Of a stretch of 64,000 nucleotides of DNA, positions 26,036 to 34,405 are shown one piece after another. The notes under the pieces are model-generated. The model was given only the letters and a program-made list of their open reading frames with translations. It was not told the origin of the DNA and searched no databases. Position numbers and translations under genes: made by a program. Source of the DNA: Polynucleobacter sp. AP-Latsch-80-C2 (GTDB lineage Bacteria; Pseudomonadota; Gammaproteobacteria; Burkholderiales; Burkholderiaceae). The stretch spans positions 248,001 through 312,000 of the forward strand of contig NZ_JACVOY010000001.1 of assembly GCF_018882185.1 (NCBI RefSeq). Reading direction: 5' to 3'. Every line of letters begins with the position of its first letter. The stretch's first letter is position 1.

Positions 26036-26920
26036 ATGCTAGAGAGCTTGCAATATATTTATGCGCCACAGATAGTCAATGGACTTTCAATCGGCGTTGC
26101 TGTGGTCCTCATGGCCTTGGGTTTAACCATTATTTTTGGCTTGCTAGACGTCATTAATATGTCGCATGGCGAATTTTACGCAGCTGGCGCATTTATCAGC
26201 GTGAGTCTGATGGCGATGGGTGTGTCATTTTGGTTATGCCTATTATTAGTTCCTTTGTTATTGATTCCAATTGGTTTTGCAATGGAAAGGCTGTTGATTC
26301 AAAAAGTATTTCACTATAAAGACCGACATATTCTGACTCTGCTACTGACATTTGGTGTTGCGATGGTTTTGGAAGATGGTTATAAGATTGTTTGGGGTGC
26401 TAACCCAATCAAGCCTAGCGCTCCAATCTCTGGCGCCAGTGAATTATTGGGAGTAATGTTTCCAAATTACCGACTATTTCTAATGGTGTTCGGTGCTTTA
26501 ATTATTTTCTCTGTATGGGCTCTAATTTATAAAACTCAGCTTGGGGCGATTGTGAGGGCTTCAGCATATGACAAAGATATGAGCTCTTCGCTAGGAATAC
26601 CGGTGATGCGAGTTTATGCGCTGACTTTTGCATTTGGCGTTGCCTTGGCTGGCCTAGCGGGGGTGTTACTTGCTCCAATCTATTCAGTTTTCCCCACTAT
26701 GGGAAGAGATTTTATTTTAATGGCCTTTAGCGTCGTCATTGTCGGCGGTCTTGGAAGTATTAAGGGTGCAGTTATTGCAGGAATTTTATTAACGCAATTG
26801 CAATCCATCTCTTCGTTATTCATTTCGCCGGTCTGGTCCGATCCCCTAGTCTTTACGGTAATGGTGCTGGTATTGATGTTTAAACCATCTGGTTTATATG
26901 GGGGCATGAAAAATGCGTAA
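26036..26920 (+). CDS. Branched-chain-type ABC transporter permease (LivH-like)
   Basis: 294-residue integral membrane protein with about eight hydrophobic segments, e.g. GLSIGVAVVLMALGLTIIFGLLDVINMSHGEFYAAGAF, the typical LivH N-terminus. The cytoplasmic loop ASAYDKDMSSSLGIPVMRVYALTFAFGVALAGLAGVLLAP contains the EAA-like coupling helix that contacts the ATPases. It overlaps the LivM-like gene by 8 bases. With the neighbouring genes it makes a complete importer. Confidence 0.93.
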   Translation: MLESLQYIYAPQIVNGLSIGVAVVLMALGLTIIFGLLDVINMSHGEFYAAGAFISVSLMAMGVSFWLCLLLVPLLLIPIGFAMERLLIQKVFHYKDRHILTLLLTFGVAMVLEDGYKIVWGANPIKPSAPISGASELLGVMFPNYRLFLMVFGALIIFSVWALIYKTQLGAIVRASAYDKDMSSSLGIPVMRVYALTFAFGVALAGLAGVLLAPIYSVFPTMGRDFILMAFSVVIVGGLGSIKGAVIAGILLTQLQSISSLFISPVWSDPLVFTVMVLVLMFKPSGLYGGMKNA

Positions 26921-27896
26921 TCCCCAGGTCAAGGCTATTCGTCTGATTGAAATACTTTTGCTGGTCTCCGCAGTTGGCTTATTTGTCATTGGCAGTATTT
27001 TGGGTGACACCTTTTTCTTGAGATTGGCTACAGAGTCGTTAATCTTTGGTGGATTAGCGATGTCTGTAGATCTTTTACTGGGAATAGTAGGGTTGCTATC
27101 TCTCGGGCAAGCATTGTATTTTGGTTTTGGCGCCTATCTATCCGCTTTAGTTTTAAAAGAAATTTCCCCATCATTTTTCTTGGCCATAGGCGTTGTCACC
27201 CTATCATCTATCGTATTGGGGTGGTTAGCGAGTTTTGTGGCGCTGAGATCTAAGGGTGTCTACTTTGCATTAATAACCTTTGGATTAGCGCAAGTAGCTG
27301 CTAAGGTTGTCTACAACGCTCGAAGTCTCGGGGCATCAGATGGGATGATGGGCGTACCCATTTTGCAAATCTGGACCCCATTTGGTGTTGTTGATGCTGG
27401 CCATCCAGGTGCATTTTTTGTAATTACTATGCTTACTATTGGCGCCTTGTATGCAGTCTTAAAATATTTTTTGACTACTCCTATGGGTTCTATTTGGCAT
27501 GCAATTAGTTCTAATGAGGATCGTTTGGCTTACCTCGGTTATAAATCCAAAGGGCCAAAACAGGTGGCATTTATTTTGGCATCAGTAGTTGCAGCGGTTT
27601 CTGGCGCCCTCTATCCGATGTTAAGAGGTTTTGTTTCTCCCGAGCTGATGTTCTTTAGTGTCTCTGGAAATGCTGTTGTAACCGTTGTTTTGGGTGGGGT
27701 AGGAACTTTAATCGGACCCATATTGGGCAGCGTTCTTCTAACCTCATTTAAGTCCATCATTGGTACCTGGACAGTACATCATCATATTGTTATCGGACTT
27801 ATCTTTGTGGTGGTAGTAGTTTCCGCTCCCAAGGGCATTGCTGGTCTGCTAACAAAATATTTTGGAAAAATTCATTCTCACAAAGGAGGGGAGTGA
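26913..27896 (+). CDS. Branched-chain-type ABC transporter permease (LivM-like)
   Basis: 327-residue permease. The hydrophobic N-terminus is followed by GLAMSVDLLLGIVGLLSLGQALYFGFGAYLSALV, the LivM signature. The coupling segment HAISSNEDRLAYLGYKSKGPKQVAFILASVVAAVSGALY comes before the last helices. The start overlaps the LivH-like gene and the stop overlaps the ATPase gene. Confidence 0.93.
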   Translation: MRNPQVKAIRLIEILLLVSAVGLFVIGSILGDTFFLRLATESLIFGGLAMSVDLLLGIVGLLSLGQALYFGFGAYLSALVLKEISPSFFLAIGVVTLSSIVLGWLASFVALRSKGVYFALITFGLAQVAAKVVYNARSLGASDGMMGVPILQIWTPFGVVDAGHPGAFFVITMLTIGALYAVLKYFLTTPMGSIWHAISSNEDRLAYLGYKSKGPKQVAFILASVVAAVSGALYPMLRGFVSPELMFFSVSGNAVVTVVLGGVGTLIGPILGSVLLTSFKSIIGTWTVHHHIVIGLIFVVVVVSAPKGIAGLLTKYFGKIHSHKGGE

Positions 27897-28651
27897 TGAA
27901 GAATGAAGAAATGATTCTTAAGGCAAAAAGTCTTAGTAAGCGCTTTGGCGGTCTTACCGCTGTAGACGATGTGAGCTTTGAAGTAACGCGTTTAGGTGTT
28001 ACTTCGATTATTGGTCCAAACGGCGCAGGCAAGAGCACGCTCTTTAATTTGTTGAGCGGTACTTTTATGGCTGATTCTGGATTGGTGGAGCTTGACGATC
28101 AAAATATTACACGCATGAGTCCTGAGGGGCGCTTGTCATGCGGGATGGCTCGATCATTTCAGATTACCAACCTCTTTTTTGATCTCTCTGTGATTGATAA
28201 CTTAAGAATTGCAAGTCAAGCATTAGAGTCGCGTTCTAATTTGTTCTTACCTTTAAGCAAAAGCACTATCGCAATGGATCGAGCTAACGAATTATTAGAA
28301 GAATTTGGTTTGCTGGAATGCCGTGATCAGCTTGCAGGGGCCTTATCCCATGGTCAGCAAAGACGTCTTGAGATTGCTGTGACATTGGCAACTCGGCCAA
28401 AACTTTTGTTATTAGATGAGCCAACCCAAGGCATGTCTCAGGGTGATACTCAGGATACGGCTGAGCTCATTAAGCGCCTGGGATTAAAAATTACAGTTTT
28501 ATTGATTGAGCATGACGTGGATCTTGTGATGGATTTATCTAAAACGGTGATCGTCATGGCGCAAGGCAAGAAATTAGCGGAAGGCATTCCTAGTGATGTA
28601 CGCGCTAATCCGCTTGTTCAAACGGCATACTTTGGTGAGGAGTTGGCATGA
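27896..28651 (+). CDS. ABC transporter ATP-binding protein (LivG-like)
   Basis: About 251 residues. Walker A GPNGAGKST, Q-loop in SFQITNLFFDLSVIDNL, signature LSHGQQRRLEIA, Walker B LLLLDEPTQGMS and the H-loop IEHDVDLVMDLS. The signature motif LSHGQ is a common variant in this subfamily. ATG 27896 is preferred to GTG 27893 because AGGAGG (27884-27889) is then 6 bases upstream. It is coupled to the LivF-like gene by an ATGA overlap. Confidence 0.93.
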   Translation: MKNEEMILKAKSLSKRFGGLTAVDDVSFEVTRLGVTSIIGPNGAGKSTLFNLLSGTFMADSGLVELDDQNITRMSPEGRLSCGMARSFQITNLFFDLSVIDNLRIASQALESRSNLFLPLSKSTIAMDRANELLEEFGLLECRDQLAGALSHGQQRRLEIAVTLATRPKLLLLDEPTQGMSQGDTQDTAELIKRLGLKITVLLIEHDVDLVMDLSKTVIVMAQGKKLAEGIPSDVRANPLVQTAYFGEELA

Positions 28652-29358
28652 TTTTGGAGATGCATGATGTACATGTCAACTTGGGTTTGTCCCATGTTTT
28701 ACAGGGCGTCAATTTATCTATTAAGCCTGGCGAGACTGTAGGCGTATTTGGAAGGAACGGGGTTGGGAAGACTACTATCGTCAAAACCATTGCCGGCTGG
28801 CATAAACCTTCCCAAGGAAAGATATTATTTCAAGATCAAGCTATTGAAGCCTTACCCCCAAATGAAATTACCCGCTTGGGTATGGGTTTGGTGCCTGAGG
28901 ATCGAAGAATATTTCCTGGCTTAAGTGTTGAGGGAAATCTGAAACTAGGGTTAATGCAAGTTCAGGCAAGCGAGCGTAAAGTCGCTGAGCAACGTATACA
29001 AATGGTCTTTGAGCGATTTCCGCGATTAAGCGAACGCCGAAATCAATCAGGTACTACTTTGTCTGGTGGCGAACAGCAAATGCTAGCAATGGCTCGTGTA
29101 TTAATAGGCAATCCAAAATTACTATTAATTGATGAGCCGACAGAAGGTCTTGCCCCAATGGTAGTGGCAGATATCTTCCGTCTAATGGAGGAGCTTAAGG
29201 CTCAGGGAATTTCAATTCTATTAATTGAGCAAAATATTCATAAAGCCATTCATTTGTGCGATAGACATTATGTGGTTGAGCGGGGTAGGGTTGTGCTTGA
29301 AGGTAACTCTCAAGACCTTGAAGAGCGTAAAGAATTAATTAGGCGCGTTAGCGTTTAA
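28648..29358 (+). CDS. ABC transporter ATP-binding protein (LivF-like)
   Basis: 236 residues. Walker A FGRNGVGKTT, LivF-type PEDRRIFPGLSVEGNLKLG, signature TLSGGEQQMLAMARVL, Walker B LLLIDEPTEGLAP and switch His replaced in the segment LLIEQNIHKAI, as usual for LivF. It completes a five-component importer (binding protein, two permeases, two ATPases). The next gene follows after 19 bases. Confidence 0.93.
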   Translation: MILEMHDVHVNLGLSHVLQGVNLSIKPGETVGVFGRNGVGKTTIVKTIAGWHKPSQGKILFQDQAIEALPPNEITRLGMGLVPEDRRIFPGLSVEGNLKLGLMQVQASERKVAEQRIQMVFERFPRLSERRNQSGTTLSGGEQQMLAMARVLIGNPKLLLIDEPTEGLAPMVVADIFRLMEELKAQGISILLIEQNIHKAIHLCDRHYVVERGRVVLEGNSQDLEERKELIRRVSV

Positions 29359-29377
29359 AACAATACGGGAGATATTT

Positions 29378-30364
29378 ATGAGAACTAAAACAGTAGCTTA
29401 TTTTCTTTCATTAGCAGTTGGCATGCTTGGGCTTACTTCAGGCCAATTATTTGCGCAAGGCTCTGCGGCATATCCAGAGAAACCGATCACCATCATTGTT
29501 CCTTATCCTCCTGGCGGCTTTAACGATACGCTTGGTAGGATTGTTGGAAAAAAATTGAGCGATGCATGGGGCGTAAATGTAATCATAGAAAATAAGCCGG
29601 GTGCAGGCACTACTATTGGGACTAACTTTGTCGCCAGATCTGCGCCAGACGGTTACACAATATTGGTTGCTCAATTCCCATTTGCTGCCAATCCATTTAT
29701 TTACAAGTCGCTTCCATATGACAGCAGTAAGGCATTTGCACCAGTTGTACTGGCAGGTAGAGCCCCTATGGTTTTGGTTGTGAATGAAAACTCCAAGATT
29801 AAATCGCTTGCTGACTTATTGGCTGCCGCCAAGAAAAGTCCTAGCAAGATCGACTATGGTTCCTCAGGGTCAGGATCTTCGGAGCATTTAGCAATGGCCC
29901 TATTTGAGAATATGGCTAATGTTAGCCTTAATCAAATTCCTTATAAGGGAAGCACTCCATTGTTAACGGATTTGGCTGGTGGTCAAGTAGAGGTTGCATT
30001 CGATGTATTTCCAATGGTTCGTCCATTTATTCAATCAGGAAAAATTAGGCCTATTGCTATTGCCACTGATGTACGGTCTCCGCTTTTACCTCAGGTTCCA
30101 ACTGTTGCTGAGGCTGGATTAAAGGGGTACGAGGTATCTTCATGGCATGGGTTTATGGTTCCCTCAGGTACTCCACCTGCAATTATTGATAAGTTAAATA
30201 AACAGATTAATAGTATCTTGACTCAAGAGGATATTAAAAAGACGTTTAATGAGCAGGGGGTAGTACCTGATGGTGGAACAGCAAACCAATTTGATGCGTT
30301 TATTCGAAAACAAATGGAAATCTGGAAAAAAGTTGTTGTCCAGGCGGGAATTATTCCAGAGTGA
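29378..30364 (+). CDS. Bug/TctC-family periplasmic solute-binding protein
   Basis: 328 residues with a signal peptide ending near LFAQG (about residue 26). Bug/TctC features are YPEKPITIIVPYPPGGFNDTLGRIVGKKL, ENKPGAGTTIGTNFVARSAPDGYT and a Venus-flytrap C-terminal half (QVPTVAEAGLKGYEVSSWHGFMVPSGTP). This family is greatly expanded in Burkholderiales and usually binds carboxylates. No TctA/TctB membrane genes are adjacent, so it is an orphan binding protein. It may bind furandicarboxylate or another pathway acid for a transporter elsewhere, or act in sensing. Confidence 0.92.
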   Translation: MRTKTVAYFLSLAVGMLGLTSGQLFAQGSAAYPEKPITIIVPYPPGGFNDTLGRIVGKKLSDAWGVNVIIENKPGAGTTIGTNFVARSAPDGYTILVAQFPFAANPFIYKSLPYDSSKAFAPVVLAGRAPMVLVVNENSKIKSLADLLAAAKKSPSKIDYGSSGSGSSEHLAMALFENMANVSLNQIPYKGSTPLLTDLAGGQVEVAFDVFPMVRPFIQSGKIRPIAIATDVRSPLLPQVPTVAEAGLKGYEVSSWHGFMVPSGTPPAIIDKLNKQINSILTQEDIKKTFNEQGVVPDGGTANQFDAFIRKQMEIWKKVVVQAGIIPE

Positions 30365-30396
30365 TATTTATTCTCCATATCTTATAGGCTGCCTCG

Positions 30397-31821
30397 ATGA
30401 AAAAATTTACCGAACTTCGAACATGGCTAGCCCATCTTGCGAATACCAATCGCCTGCTTGCTACAAAAAAGAATGTCCTACTTAAGCATGAGTTAGCGGC
30501 AATAGCTAAGAAGCTAGATGGAAAAAGTAGTGTCTTTTTTCCCAATCCAAATGGGCACGTAATGCCGGTAGTTTCTGGTTTTATGTCTTCACGCTCCTGG
30601 ATTGCCGAAGCAATGGGTGTTAGCGAGGCGGATTTACTGAATGCCTATCGTGTGGCAGCCGATAATCCGCTACCTTGTCACTTGGTTAAAGAAGCGCCTT
30701 GCCAGGAAGTTGTACATCAGGAGTTTGATGTGAGGACTCTATTGCCCGTGCCAACCCATAGCGAACATGATAGTGGGCCGTACATTACTGCTGGCTTGGT
30801 CATAGCGAAAAATTCTAAGACAGGTATTCAGAATGTATCAATTAATCGAATTCAAGTGAATTCAAAAGATCGTATGGCCGTGCTGATTTTGCCAAGACAT
30901 CTTCATGCCTTTCAACAGGCTGCAGAAGAAATGAATCAGCCATTGCCTGTTGCCGTGGTGATAGGAGTTGACCCATTGACGCTTTTGGCTTCTCAAGCAA
31001 TTGCACCGATTGATTCGGATGAGCTTGAAATTGCTGGCGCTCTGCACGGAGCACCTCTGGATGTAGTGAAATGCATAAGTAATGATGTATTGGTGCCGGC
31101 AAATGCAGAAATAGTCATTGAGGGTCATATTCCACCTAGGGTACGTGAGCTTGAGGGCCCCTTTGGTGAATATCCCAAATACTATAGCTCTCAAGAGAAG
31201 CGCCAAGTTATTGTGGTCGACATGGTTACACACAGAGAAGATCCAATCTTTCACACCATTGTTCCGGCAGAGTTAGAGCATCTATTGCTTGGTTCAATTC
31301 CAAGGGAGGCGACAATCTTGTCGCATCTGCGTAGAAGTTTTCCTGGTGTATTGGATGTTCATTTATCGCTCGGTGGAGTTGGGCGCTATCATCTTTATGT
31401 TCAGATCAAAAAGACACATGAAGGTTTACCTAAAAATGTAATTTCGGGCGCCTTCAGCTCTCACTATGATGTAAAGCACGTTGTGGTCGTAGATGAGGAT
31501 GTCGACGTTCATGATCCAGCTCAGGTCGAATGGGCTATTGCAACTAGATTTCAGGCTAAACGTGGCTTGGTAGTTATTCATGACACGCAAGGTTCGGTTT
31601 TGGATCCGTCGACAACCGTTGGGTTGCCTGTTGATGCGGATGGAGTCATTCCGGCTCAATTTCAGGGTATGAGTTCAAAAATGGGTCTAGATGCAACTAA
31701 GCCGCTTACTTATGAGGGGCACGTATTTACCAAGGTGAAGGTTCCCGGTGAGGATGCGGTAAATCTAGATGCTGTGCTTGATCCTCAGTTTCCTATTGCT
31801 TCATATCTGAAATCAAATTAA
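30397..31821 (+). CDS. hmfF: UbiD-family prenylated-FMN decarboxylase; candidate 2,5-furandicarboxylate decarboxylase
   Basis: 474 residues of the UbiD/Fdc1 family, which reversibly (de)carboxylate aromatic or unsaturated acids using prenylated FMN. Visible are the ASN/Arg region NVSINRIQV (about 146-154) and the acid pair of the catalytic triad in ELEGPFGEYPKYY (about residues 252-257). The LGGVGRYHLYVQIKK segment is in the substrate and metal region. It is followed 15 bases later by a ubiX gene supplying the cofactor. Next to furoate-type genes it matches HmfF, which converts furandicarboxylate to 2-furoate. The substrate is an inference; pyrrole- or hydroxybenzoate-type acids are alternatives. 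Confidence 0.8.
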   Translation: MKKFTELRTWLAHLANTNRLLATKKNVLLKHELAAIAKKLDGKSSVFFPNPNGHVMPVVSGFMSSRSWIAEAMGVSEADLLNAYRVAADNPLPCHLVKEAPCQEVVHQEFDVRTLLPVPTHSEHDSGPYITAGLVIAKNSKTGIQNVSINRIQVNSKDRMAVLILPRHLHAFQQAAEEMNQPLPVAVVIGVDPLTLLASQAIAPIDSDELEIAGALHGAPLDVVKCISNDVLVPANAEIVIEGHIPPRVRELEGPFGEYPKYYSSQEKRQVIVVDMVTHREDPIFHTIVPAELEHLLLGSIPREATILSHLRRSFPGVLDVHLSLGGVGRYHLYVQIKKTHEGLPKNVISGAFSSHYDVKHVVVVDEDVDVHDPAQVEWAIATRFQAKRGLVVIHDTQGSVLDPSTTVGLPVDADGVIPAQFQGMSSKMGLDATKPLTYEGHVFTKVKVPGEDAVNLDAVLDPQFPIASYLKSN

Positions 31822-31836
31822 TTACTAGGAATCATT

Positions 31837-32412
31837 TTGAACAAACGCTTAATTGTCGCCATTACAGGAGCATCGGGAACGATCTATGGGATACGCATTC
31901 TTGAGGCCTTGAGGGATATTGGCGTTGAATCTCATTTGGTAATGAGTGACTCAGCAAAGTTGACTATGGCAGCTGAAACAAGTTACAAGCCAGCCCAAAT
32001 TGAGGCTATGGCTGACGTTGTCCATTCGGCAAAAAATGTTGGCGCTTCCATCTCTTCGGGATCATTTAAAAGTCTTGGCATGGTCATTGCTCCGTGTTCA
32101 ATTAGAACGTTATCAGAGATTGCCTGTGGGGTGACTAGTAGCTTGGTTTCTAGAGCTGCTGATGTGGTATTGAAGGAGCGCCGCCGCTTGGTATTGTTAG
32201 TAAGAGAGACGCCCTTACATTTAGGCCATTTACGTTCGATGTCTCAGGTTACTGAGTGTGGTGCGATTGTGATGCCTCCAGTACCCGCTTTCTATGCCAA
32301 GCCAAACTCTCTAGATGATATGGTAAGTCACACAGTTGGAAGATGCCTAGACCTTTTTGATTTAGATAATACGCTTGTAACTCGTTGGAATGGAATGGAT
32401 GGCGGCAAATGA
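31837..32412 (+). CDS. ubiX: UbiX-family flavin prenyltransferase
   Basis: 191 residues. Makes prenylated FMN from FMN and dimethylallyl phosphate, the cofactor of UbiD enzymes. It has the flavoprotein start RLIVAITGASGTIYGIRILEAL, SGSFKSLGMVIAPCS, LKERRRLVLLVRETPLHLGHLR and MPPVPAFYAKP. TTG 31837 is the start, with AGGA 6 bases upstream. In this operon it would serve the adjacent UbiD (an HmfG role), but it may also be the only ubiX of the genome and serve ubiquinone synthesis. Confidence 0.9.
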   Translation: MNKRLIVAITGASGTIYGIRILEALRDIGVESHLVMSDSAKLTMAAETSYKPAQIEAMADVVHSAKNVGASISSGSFKSLGMVIAPCSIRTLSEIACGVTSSLVSRAADVVLKERRRLVLLVRETPLHLGHLRSMSQVTECGAIVMPPVPAFYAKPNSLDDMVSHTVGRCLDLFDLDNTLVTRWNGMDGGK

Positions 32413-32690
32413 ATTTATATGTTTACTTTAAATTTGTTGTTGGCGATCATCCACTGGTCTTGCGGTGTATTGGAGACATGCAAGATCAATTAGCGCTTGA
32501 ATTTCCAGGTTTAGTTTGCGAATTGCTCAAAAGGCCTTTACCTGATCAGGATGGGAAGGAGACTTGGATGGAGGTATACCACGGGGTGGCAGCTGATTCA
32601 GTTGATTTCATAGAGCGACTTTCGCAGTTGGCCTTAAAAAATGCATTACCTCAGCCTCGACGAAATGAAGTATTTATTCCAATTGAGTAG
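32409..32690 (+). CDS. DUF4936-family protein
   Basis: 93 residues from ATG 32409, which overlaps the ubiX stop as ATGA. The pattern MNLYVYFKF...RCIGDMQDQL...LLKRPLPDQDGKETWMEVYHGV matches the DUF4936 family of Burkholderiales; the function is unknown. It has no signal peptide or membrane helix and looks like a small alpha/beta (dimeric-barrel-like) domain. Coupling to ubiX may reflect a conserved pair rather than a role in the catabolic pathway. Confidence 0.8.
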   Translation: MNLYVYFKFVVGDHPLVLRCIGDMQDQLALEFPGLVCELLKRPLPDQDGKETWMEVYHGVAADSVDFIERLSQLALKNALPQPRRNEVFIPIE

Positions 32691-32704
32691 CATCTCTAAA
32701 AATA

Positions 32705-32733
32705 AAAAAGCCCCGATGATTCGGGGCTTTTTT
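32705..32733. terminator. Bidirectional intrinsic terminator
   Basis: AAAAAGCCCCGA (32705-32716), TGAT loop 32717-32720, then TCGGGGCTTTTTT. It sits between the convergent DUF4936 and phasin genes and has A and T tracts on both sides, so it ends both the catabolic operon and the phasin transcript. Confidence 0.93.
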
Positions 32734-32751
32734 ATTCAGATGAATTCTGAA

Positions 32752-33306
32752 TTATTTCTTTTTAGCAGCCTTGCTTGCTGTAGCTGCTGTTTTCATCACA
32801 GCATCAGTAGCGCTGTTTAAGTTGGTTTGAGCAACTTCAACTGCATGCTTTACTGCTTTTTGACTTGTTTCAAAAACATTGTTTGCAGAAGCAATGGCTT
32901 GCTTCATTGCTTGAACAGCAGCATCAGATCCTGCTGGGGCATTCTTGGTCCAGTCTTCAACTAATGCATTTACTTTCTTTTGACCAGCTTGCAATTCTTT
33001 TTCAGCGGACTGAGTAAAGCTTGCTTGAGTTTCATGAGCTAAGTCATAAAGGTGACGGCTATAAGCCATAATTTTTTCTGCCATTGGCTGAACTGCTTCA
33101 GCTTGATGGGCGAGAAGTTGTTGAATATCTTTTACTTCCAAAGCTTTCTTGGCGCTGTTCATACTGTCGCTCAAACTTTGTTTAGCGATCTGCATATTTA
33201 ATTCAACCAATTTCTCAATACTCTGGAGTGCTTGGTTTGTGAGGCCGCTCAAGGTTTCTAAATTGGCTTTTTGTGCAGCTGCGATTTGTTCTGGCGTTAA
33301 GTTCAT
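32752..33306 (-). CDS. phaP: Phasin family protein (PHB granule-associated)
   Basis: 184 residues, a small amphipathic, Ala/Lys-rich and mostly helical protein with the phasin_2 pattern: NLTPEQIAAAQKANLETLSGLTNQALQSIEKLVELNMQ at the N-terminus and LNSATDAVMKTAATASKAAKKK at the end. Phasins coat polyhydroxybutyrate granules. The gene is monocistronic, with a strong promoter whose -35 lies in a perfect palindrome (33390-33414), as expected for control by a PHB-sensing repressor of the PhaR type. This fits with the 3-hydroxybutyryl-CoA dehydrogenase gene elsewhere in the window. Confidence 0.9.
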   Translation of the reverse strand: MNLTPEQIAAAQKANLETLSGLTNQALQSIEKLVELNMQIAKQSLSDSMNSAKKALEVKDIQQLLAHQAEAVQPMAEKIMAYSRHLYDLAHETQASFTQSAEKELQAGQKKVNALVEDWTKNAPAGSDAAVQAMKQAIASANNVFETSQKAVKHAVEVAQTNLNSATDAVMKTAATASKAAKKK

Positions 33307-33379
33307 ATCAATCCCTTTCGTCTGGATTTACTGTTTGTTTGTACTCTTACTGGGTAAGGGTGTAAATAGCGTATGCACC

Positions 33380-33407
33380 ATTATAAATCATTAATGTTGC
33401 AACGCAA
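33380..33407 (-). promoter_or_regulatory. Predicted sigma-70 promoter of the phasin gene
   Basis: On the minus strand: TTGCGT (33407-33402), a 16-base spacer and a perfect TATAAT (33385-33380). The transcript would start near 33373, about 67 bases before the phasin ATG. Confidence 0.6.
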
Positions 33408-33414
33408 CATTAAT
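33390..33414. promoter_or_regulatory. Perfect 25-bp palindromic operator in the phasin promoter
   Basis: Arms ATTAATGTTGC (33390-33400) and GCAACATTAAT (33404-33414) are perfect inverted repeats around an AAC spacer. Its core, read on the minus strand, is TTGC-GTT-GCAA (33397-33407). It covers the -35 hexamer and most of the spacer of the phasin promoter, so a bound protein would block RNA polymerase. Confidence 0.75.
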
Positions 33415-33517
33415 ATTCCCCCAAGGGCTGATAAGAAGGATTAGCAGGGGGATTCTCAAAATAAGCCTAAAATCGAGGATTCGAGAGAAAAATCCTAATA
33501 ATTTCAGTAAGTTATCC

Positions 33518-34405
33518 ATGAATCTACCCCTTGATAAGGTCATAGCGCCCATATTTGTTCTGATATGGAGTACGGGATTTGTGATTGCAAGGTTGGCAAT
33601 GCCTTACGTGGAGCCTGCTACTTTCTTGTTTTGGCGATTTGCCGGTGTATTAATGGCTATGGCGGCCCTCAGTATGGTGTGGAAAATCACATGGCCCAAC
33701 AGGGATCAGATAAAGCACATAGCTATAGCAGGGACAATGCTGCAATTTGGCTATTTAATGGGTGTTTGGGTGGCTGTTAGGTTGGGTATGACTGCAGGCT
33801 TAGTGGCGCTGATAGTCGGGCTACAGCCCATTCTGACCGCTTGGTTTGCTGCTTGGGTTTCAGAAAAGGTAACGCCGAAGCAGTGGATTGGTTTGGCATT
33901 TGGTTTTGCTGGTGTAGCTTTAGTTGTGGCGGCAAAAGTAGGCTTTCTCAATATTCCACTTATTAGCTATTTACTAACAATCGCTGCATTACTTTCGATT
34001 ACCTTTGGGACGATCTATCAAAAAAAATACTGCCCAGTGTTTGATCTACGCGCTGGATCCTCGATTCAGTTTGGTGTCTCTGCAGTGCTCTCATTCCTTT
34101 GTATGTTCTTCTTTGAGACTGGCGTGATGGTTTGGAATGCCCCGGTAATTGGTGCTTTACTCTGGGCAATATTTCCCATCTCGATTGGCTCCATTAGCTT
34201 GCTGTTTATGATGATTCGCAAAGGGGCTGCAACTAAGGTCACTAGTTTGCTGTATCTCACGCCACCTACAACAGCGGTGATGGCATGGCTCTTATTCGAT
34301 GAGCCCTTTACTATATTGATGGCTGCAGGCTTGGGATTAACGATGACTGGAGTTGTGTTGGTCAATGCGCGCCAGACTAATACGGTGGCAACCATTGCGG
34401 AGTAG
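33518..34405 (+). CDS. EamA/DMT-superfamily permease
   Basis: 295 residues with about ten hydrophobic helices in two EamA repeats: VIAPIFVLIWSTGFVIARLAMPYVEPATFLFWRF near the start and a second repeat from about residue 150. The WSTGF...PATFLFWRF pattern is common in RhaT/YdcZ-like drug and metabolite exporters. The substrate cannot be predicted. The 211-base region upstream is shared with the divergent phasin promoter. Confidence 0.88.
   Translation: MNLPLDKVIAPIFVLIWSTGFVIARLAMPYVEPATFLFWRFAGVLMAMAALSMVWKITWPNRDQIKHIAIAGTMLQFGYLMGVWVAVRLGMTAGLVALIVGLQPILTAWFAAWVSEKVTPKQWIGLAFGFAGVALVVAAKVGFLNIPLISYLLTIAALLSITFGTIYQKKYCPVFDLRAGSSIQFGVSAVLSFLCMFFFETGVMVWNAPVIGALLWAIFPISIGSISLLFMMIRKGAATKVTSLLYLTPPTTAVMAWLLFDEPFTILMAAGLGLTMTGVVLVNARQTNTVATIAE

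Noticed and set aside
18077-32690. Horizontally acquired genomic island
   Set aside because: The catabolic operon is accessory in content, but there is no integrase, tRNA target, flanking direct repeat or clear base-composition break that I can show by eye; left as an open possibility.
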